23,356 nucleotides of DNA from CAYVAP01 sp964343195 (GTDB lineage Bacteria; Bacteroidota; Bacteroidia; J057): the NCBI GenBank assembly GCA_964343195.1, contig CAYFIR010000106.1, positions 1-23,356 of the forward strand, in the 5' to 3' direction. The notes under the pieces are model-generated. The model ran no database searches. It was not told the origin of the DNA and saw nothing but the letters and a program-made list of their open reading frames with translations. This document shows positions 20,768 through 23,356 of this stretch, in pieces. Every line of letters starts with the position of its first letter. Position 1 is the stretch's first letter. Made by a program: the position numbers and the translations under genes.

Positions 20768-22238
20768 CCCCTGCAAGGAGTGCTTCATGGATTTCTTTTC
20801 CCAACTCGTTTGCCTGCCTAAGGATGGCTGTTTCATCCAGGGTCAGGAGTTGCCGGTTCCTCATCAGGCATTGACCAGCCACCCAGACATGGGTGACATC
20901 AGATCCCTGTGCTGCATACACAATCTGGGAATACGGTGAGAAAAGGGGGGTGAGGTGAGGCTGATCCAGATCAATAGCGATCAAATCGGCCTGCTTGCCG
21001 ACTTCCAGGCTGCCGACTTCATCATCCAGTCCCAAAACTCTGGCACCTTCGATGGTGGCCATGGCCAGTAGTTCTTCTGCTGGCAGGACCGAGGGGTCCA
21101 TCGAGGCCACCTTATGAATTTTCCCAGCCAGTGAGAGGTCTTCCATCAAAATCAGGTTATTGTTGCTGGTGGGGCCATCTGTGCCCAGACCGACTGGTAC
21201 TCCGGCGGCCCTCAGTGCGGGAATGGGCGCAATGCCACTTGCCAGCTTGAGGTTGCTCTCCGGGCAGTGGGCAACTCCCACCCCGTGATCCTGGTATAGA
21301 GCGATATCTGCCTCGCTTAGTACCACCGAGTGGGCAGCGATCAGTCCGGGGGCCAGAACCCCAAGCTCTGCGAGATAGGCTGTGGGACTGTTGCCCGTAG
21401 CGTTTCGAATGTCCTCGTCTTCTCGCTGAGTCTCAGCCAGGTGAATCGTCATGGGTACCTCATACTCATCTGCCAGGGCCCTGGCGGCACGCAGCATGCT
21501 GTCGGAGCAGGCATAGGGCGAATGTGGTGCCACCATAGGTTGAATCAGAGGATCTTCACGATAGGATTCTATGAAGTCGCGTGTGCGTTGGAAGGCGACC
21601 TCTGGGGTAGGGGAGCTGGGAGTAGGAAAAATGAGCAAACCCTCACCGATCAACGCCCGCATACCCGCCTGTTTGGTCTCTTCTGCAATGCCATCTGCGA
21701 AAAAATACATGTCGCAGAAGGTGGTTACCCCAGCACGAATCATCTCCGCCAGTGCAAGCCGGGTTCCCAGCCTGACGTTGGTGCTGTCCATAAACTGAGC
21801 TTCGGCAGGCCAGACAAAGTCCTCCAGCCACTCCTGCAAGGGCATATCGTCTGCCAGCCCCCGAAAGAGGGTCATGGCTATATGGGTGTGGGTATTAACC
21901 ATTCCGGGCATCAACAACATGCCTTCACCCGCAATCCTTTCATTTGGATGATAACTGCCAGCGAGGAGGGAGTCTGGGCCAACAGCGACAATTTGATCAT
22001 CTGTGATTAGCACCGTTCCAGATGGATAGACTTTGCGCTCCCCATCCATGGTCAGGACATAGGCTCCCTCTATGGCAAGGTCCACCTGTTTTTTGGATTC
22101 TCCCGAGGAGGCCGGGCTGTTACAACTGAACAAAACCAGGGCAAGCATGAAACAAATCAGGAAAAAAAGCCGAATAACCTGATAAGGAACTAGGTCGATC
22201 TTTAGCATATTTGGGATGGTTGAAAAATCCTGGCGCAT
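20763..22238 (-). CDS. Lipoprotein amidohydrolase, MTA/SAH deaminase type
   Basis: An amidohydrolase-superfamily protein of 491 residues, closest in motifs to the 5-methylthioadenosine/S-adenosylhomocysteine deaminase and chlorohydrolase group. Metal and active-site motifs: NTHTH (115-119), a substrate-region His in APHSPY (237-242), HLAET (266-270), AHSV (302-305), HCPESNLKLASG (324-335) and GTDGP (352-356). The N-terminus carries a lipoprotein signal, a hydrophobic core ending LFSC with Cys39, then a short Ser-rich linker, so it should be exported and lipid-anchored. ATG 22208 (MLKIDLV) is an equally good start. Most relatives are cytoplasmic, so the substrate in this location may be an external nucleoside or another amidine or amide. 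The TAA stop falls inside the end of the palindromic repeat. Confidence 0.9.
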   Translation of the reverse strand: MRQDFSTIPNMLKIDLVPYQVIRLFFLICFMLALVLFSCNSPASSGESKKQVDLAIEGAYVLTMDGERKVYPSGTVLITDDQIVAVGPDSLLAGSYHPNERIAGEGMLLMPGMVNTHTHIAMTLFRGLADDMPLQEWLEDFVWPAEAQFMDSTNVRLGTRLALAEMIRAGVTTFCDMYFFADGIAEETKQAGMRALIGEGLLIFPTPSSPTPEVAFQRTRDFIESYREDPLIQPMVAPHSPYACSDSMLRAARALADEYEVPMTIHLAETQREDEDIRNATGNSPTAYLAELGVLAPGLIAAHSVVLSEADIALYQDHGVGVAHCPESNLKLASGIAPIPALRAAGVPVGLGTDGPTSNNNLILMEDLSLAGKIHKVASMDPSVLPAEELLAMATIEGARVLGLDDEVGSLEVGKQADLIAIDLDQPHLTPLFSPYSQIVYAAQGSDVTHVWVAGQCLMRNRQLLTLDETAILRQANELGKEIHEALLAGE

Positions 22239-22263
22239 GATATTTAAAGGTAGTTAAATCTGC

Positions 22264-22270
22264 CAAAATA
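22264..22270 (-). promoter_or_regulatory. Possible -7 box TATTTTG for the amidohydrolase gene
   Basis: The minus strand reads TGTATTTTGGC, close to TAnnTTTG with one base fewer. A TTG lies about 23 bases upstream. The predicted leader would be about 20 bases for ATG 22238 or 50 for ATG 22208. Confidence 0.35.
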
Positions 22271-22475
22271 CAGCTTAATGGCCTTTCCGGATCCAAGTTA
22301 TGCCTTGCTACAAAAGATTGGCACCAATGATTTCAAGCAGTTTTCATATCTTCAAATCAAAATTGCTCAAATAGATTAATGAAGGGGAAATACAGGTCTG
22401 ATATTCAATTTTTTCAGATTGTCCCCAGGTACCTCAGGGTATCAAACTCAGAAGATACTTAACTGCTTACCCAAC

Positions 22476-23306
22476 ATGATTTCATTTACTCAACGAATCA
22501 CACTGGCATCAGTGCTTATTGGCCTCCTTTTAACCGGAGTGTTCATGTCAAAGGCTCAGGCTCAGGACAACACCGAAGCAGAAATCACCGCGGTGATTGA
22601 AAACTTTGCGCGTGACTATGTCGCACTGCCAGAGACCAAAAATCCTCAGACCGTTTTGCGGTACATGGAGCAGGATCTTACCTATTCGATCTTCGTGTTG
22701 ACCATTTCTGGAAGCTCCCGCACCCAGCGTGGGGCCTATGATAACTTTGCCACTTATTTAGGGAGCCTGGTGAGAACGGACCTGGAACTGCTGAAGTACG
22801 ACGTTTCCAACATCAACGTGACCCAGTTTGGTGAGTCCAGTGGTACGGCTACCTACGTGGTCAACTACGAAACCAAAGAAACCGATGGACTTTGGGTAAA
22901 AGGCAAGGAAACGGTAACCATGGCCTTTGAAAAAGTAGGCGGCGCCTGGAAAATCGCTTTTTACAACATCGTGCAGGTAGAGGATGAAAAGTACAAAGGC
23001 ACCTGCCTGTGTGAGCTCTTTGCCTCTCAGTCAGAAGAAGGAAACCTGGTGGTCAAAACCACAATTCCCAACGGCCGTAGCTATACGACTCACTTTGACA
23101 ACTTCGAATTCCGGACCGGCGAAGGGGAGACCCTCATCAAAACCGGAGAACACGTATTCAAACGCCTGGCAAACGGACAACTGATAGCTGTAGTGGAAGG
23201 TGACGAGATAGAACTTGGAATGGTTACCAACAAGCGCGAGAGCGTCCTGGCGATCATCCGCAAGCACCTTTATTCAGATAGCTGTGCTCGCCTGCGTGTG
23301 AACTAG
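22476..23306 (+). CDS. Exported NTF2-like protein with an unrecognised C-terminal domain
   Basis: ATG 22476 (MISFTQRITLASVLIG) starts a signal peptide ending AQAQ at 30; the longer frame from 22419 adds an unlikely leader. The protein has 276 residues. Residues about 32-170 fit a SnoaL/DUF4440-type NTF2 fold: helix EAEITAVIENFARDYVA, a segment on which a small cone-shaped domain could form, and the ending strands TATYVVNYETKE, KETVTMAFEKVGGAWKIAFY. The C-terminal 100 residues (about 172-276) are beta-rich and carry CLC (177-179) and Cys270, and I do not recognise them. Ligand binding or a small catalytic role is typical of the fold, but no active site is evident. It is divergent from the amidohydrolase gene across a ~237-base spacer in which I see no further clear sites. 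Confidence 0.8.
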   Translation: MISFTQRITLASVLIGLLLTGVFMSKAQAQDNTEAEITAVIENFARDYVALPETKNPQTVLRYMEQDLTYSIFVLTISGSSRTQRGAYDNFATYLGSLVRTDLELLKYDVSNINVTQFGESSGTATYVVNYETKETDGLWVKGKETVTMAFEKVGGAWKIAFYNIVQVEDEKYKGTCLCELFASQSEEGNLVVKTTIPNGRSYTTHFDNFEFRTGEGETLIKTGEHVFKRLANGQLIAVVEGDEIELGMVTNKRESVLAIIRKHLYSDSCARLRVN

Positions 23307-23320
23307 TCATTAGTTTCGCG

Positions 23321-23348
23321 GTTCAAAGTTCAAGGTTGAAAGTTGCCT
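23321..23348. repeat. Heptamer tandem repeat GTTCAAR-like
   Basis: Four 7-base units follow the last gene: GTTCAAA, GTTCAAG, GTTGAAA, GTTGCCT. Short heptamer arrays of this kind occur between genes in Bacteroidota. The window ends before the array or its surroundings can be judged. Confidence 0.5.
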
Positions 23349-23356
23349 GGGCTACG

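Noticed and set aside
21330..22010. Plus-strand frame of 226 codons opposite the amidohydrolase gene
   Set aside because: Antisense to conserved active-site coding sequence; no domain or plausible start signal.

Overview
The window looks like a chromosomal segment of a Bacteroidota bacterium, most likely of the Saprospiria/Lewinella type. This is inferred from the gene families (TPR sensor kinase, PD40 protein, TonB-like proteins, WG repeats, a small FG-motif membrane protein), from TAnnTTTG-like -7 promoter boxes with few clear Shine-Dalgarno sites, and from intergenic repeats of kinds I know from this phylum. No rRNA, tRNA, CRISPR array, transposase or phage gene was seen. Base composition is even, around 50% GC by eye.

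Layout. Positions 1-300 hold a palindromic repeat and three tandem ~76-bp repeats. On the minus strand follow the pyruvate dehydrogenase E2 gene (365-1651, with its terminator), a secreted protein of unknown function (1763-2365), and a two-gene operon of an asparagine-synthase-like enzyme lacking the glutaminase cysteine plus a 134-residue partner (2525-4491). Positions 4492-5120 are a gene-free repeat island. On the plus strand come a small membrane protein (~5194-5538), a secreted PD40/carboxypeptidase-regulatory/vWA protein (5827-7812), two paralogous single-pass proteins with a PKD-like domain, the second also carrying a TonB C-terminal domain (8016-8660 and 9035-10273), a NatAB-type ABC exporter (10413-12694), a DUF255/YyaL thioredoxin-like protein (12843-14843) and a TPR sensor histidine kinase (14936-16828). 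The kinase converges on, and overlaps by 17 bp, the minus-strand hslV protease gene. hslV lies downstream of a secreted protein with two TonB-C-like domains and a fused phytol-kinase-like/DUF92 membrane protein (18430-19740). The last block has a WG-repeat protein (19973-20593), a ~167-bp palindromic repeat, a lipoprotein amidohydrolase of the MTA/SAH deaminase type (20763-22238, minus) and an NTF2-like exported protein (22476-23306).

How the genes work together. Most are independent housekeeping or envelope genes. Three places suggest linked function: the coupled pair at 2525-4491, the envelope block 5827-10273 (vWA protein plus PKD/PKD-TonB paralogs), and the translationally coupled ABC transporter. 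The best candidates for undescribed biology are the PKD/TonB paralog pair beside the vWA protein, the fused prenol-kinase-like/DUF92 protein, and the Cys-less asparagine-synthase-like operon, which also appears to be transcribed as a leaderless mRNA.
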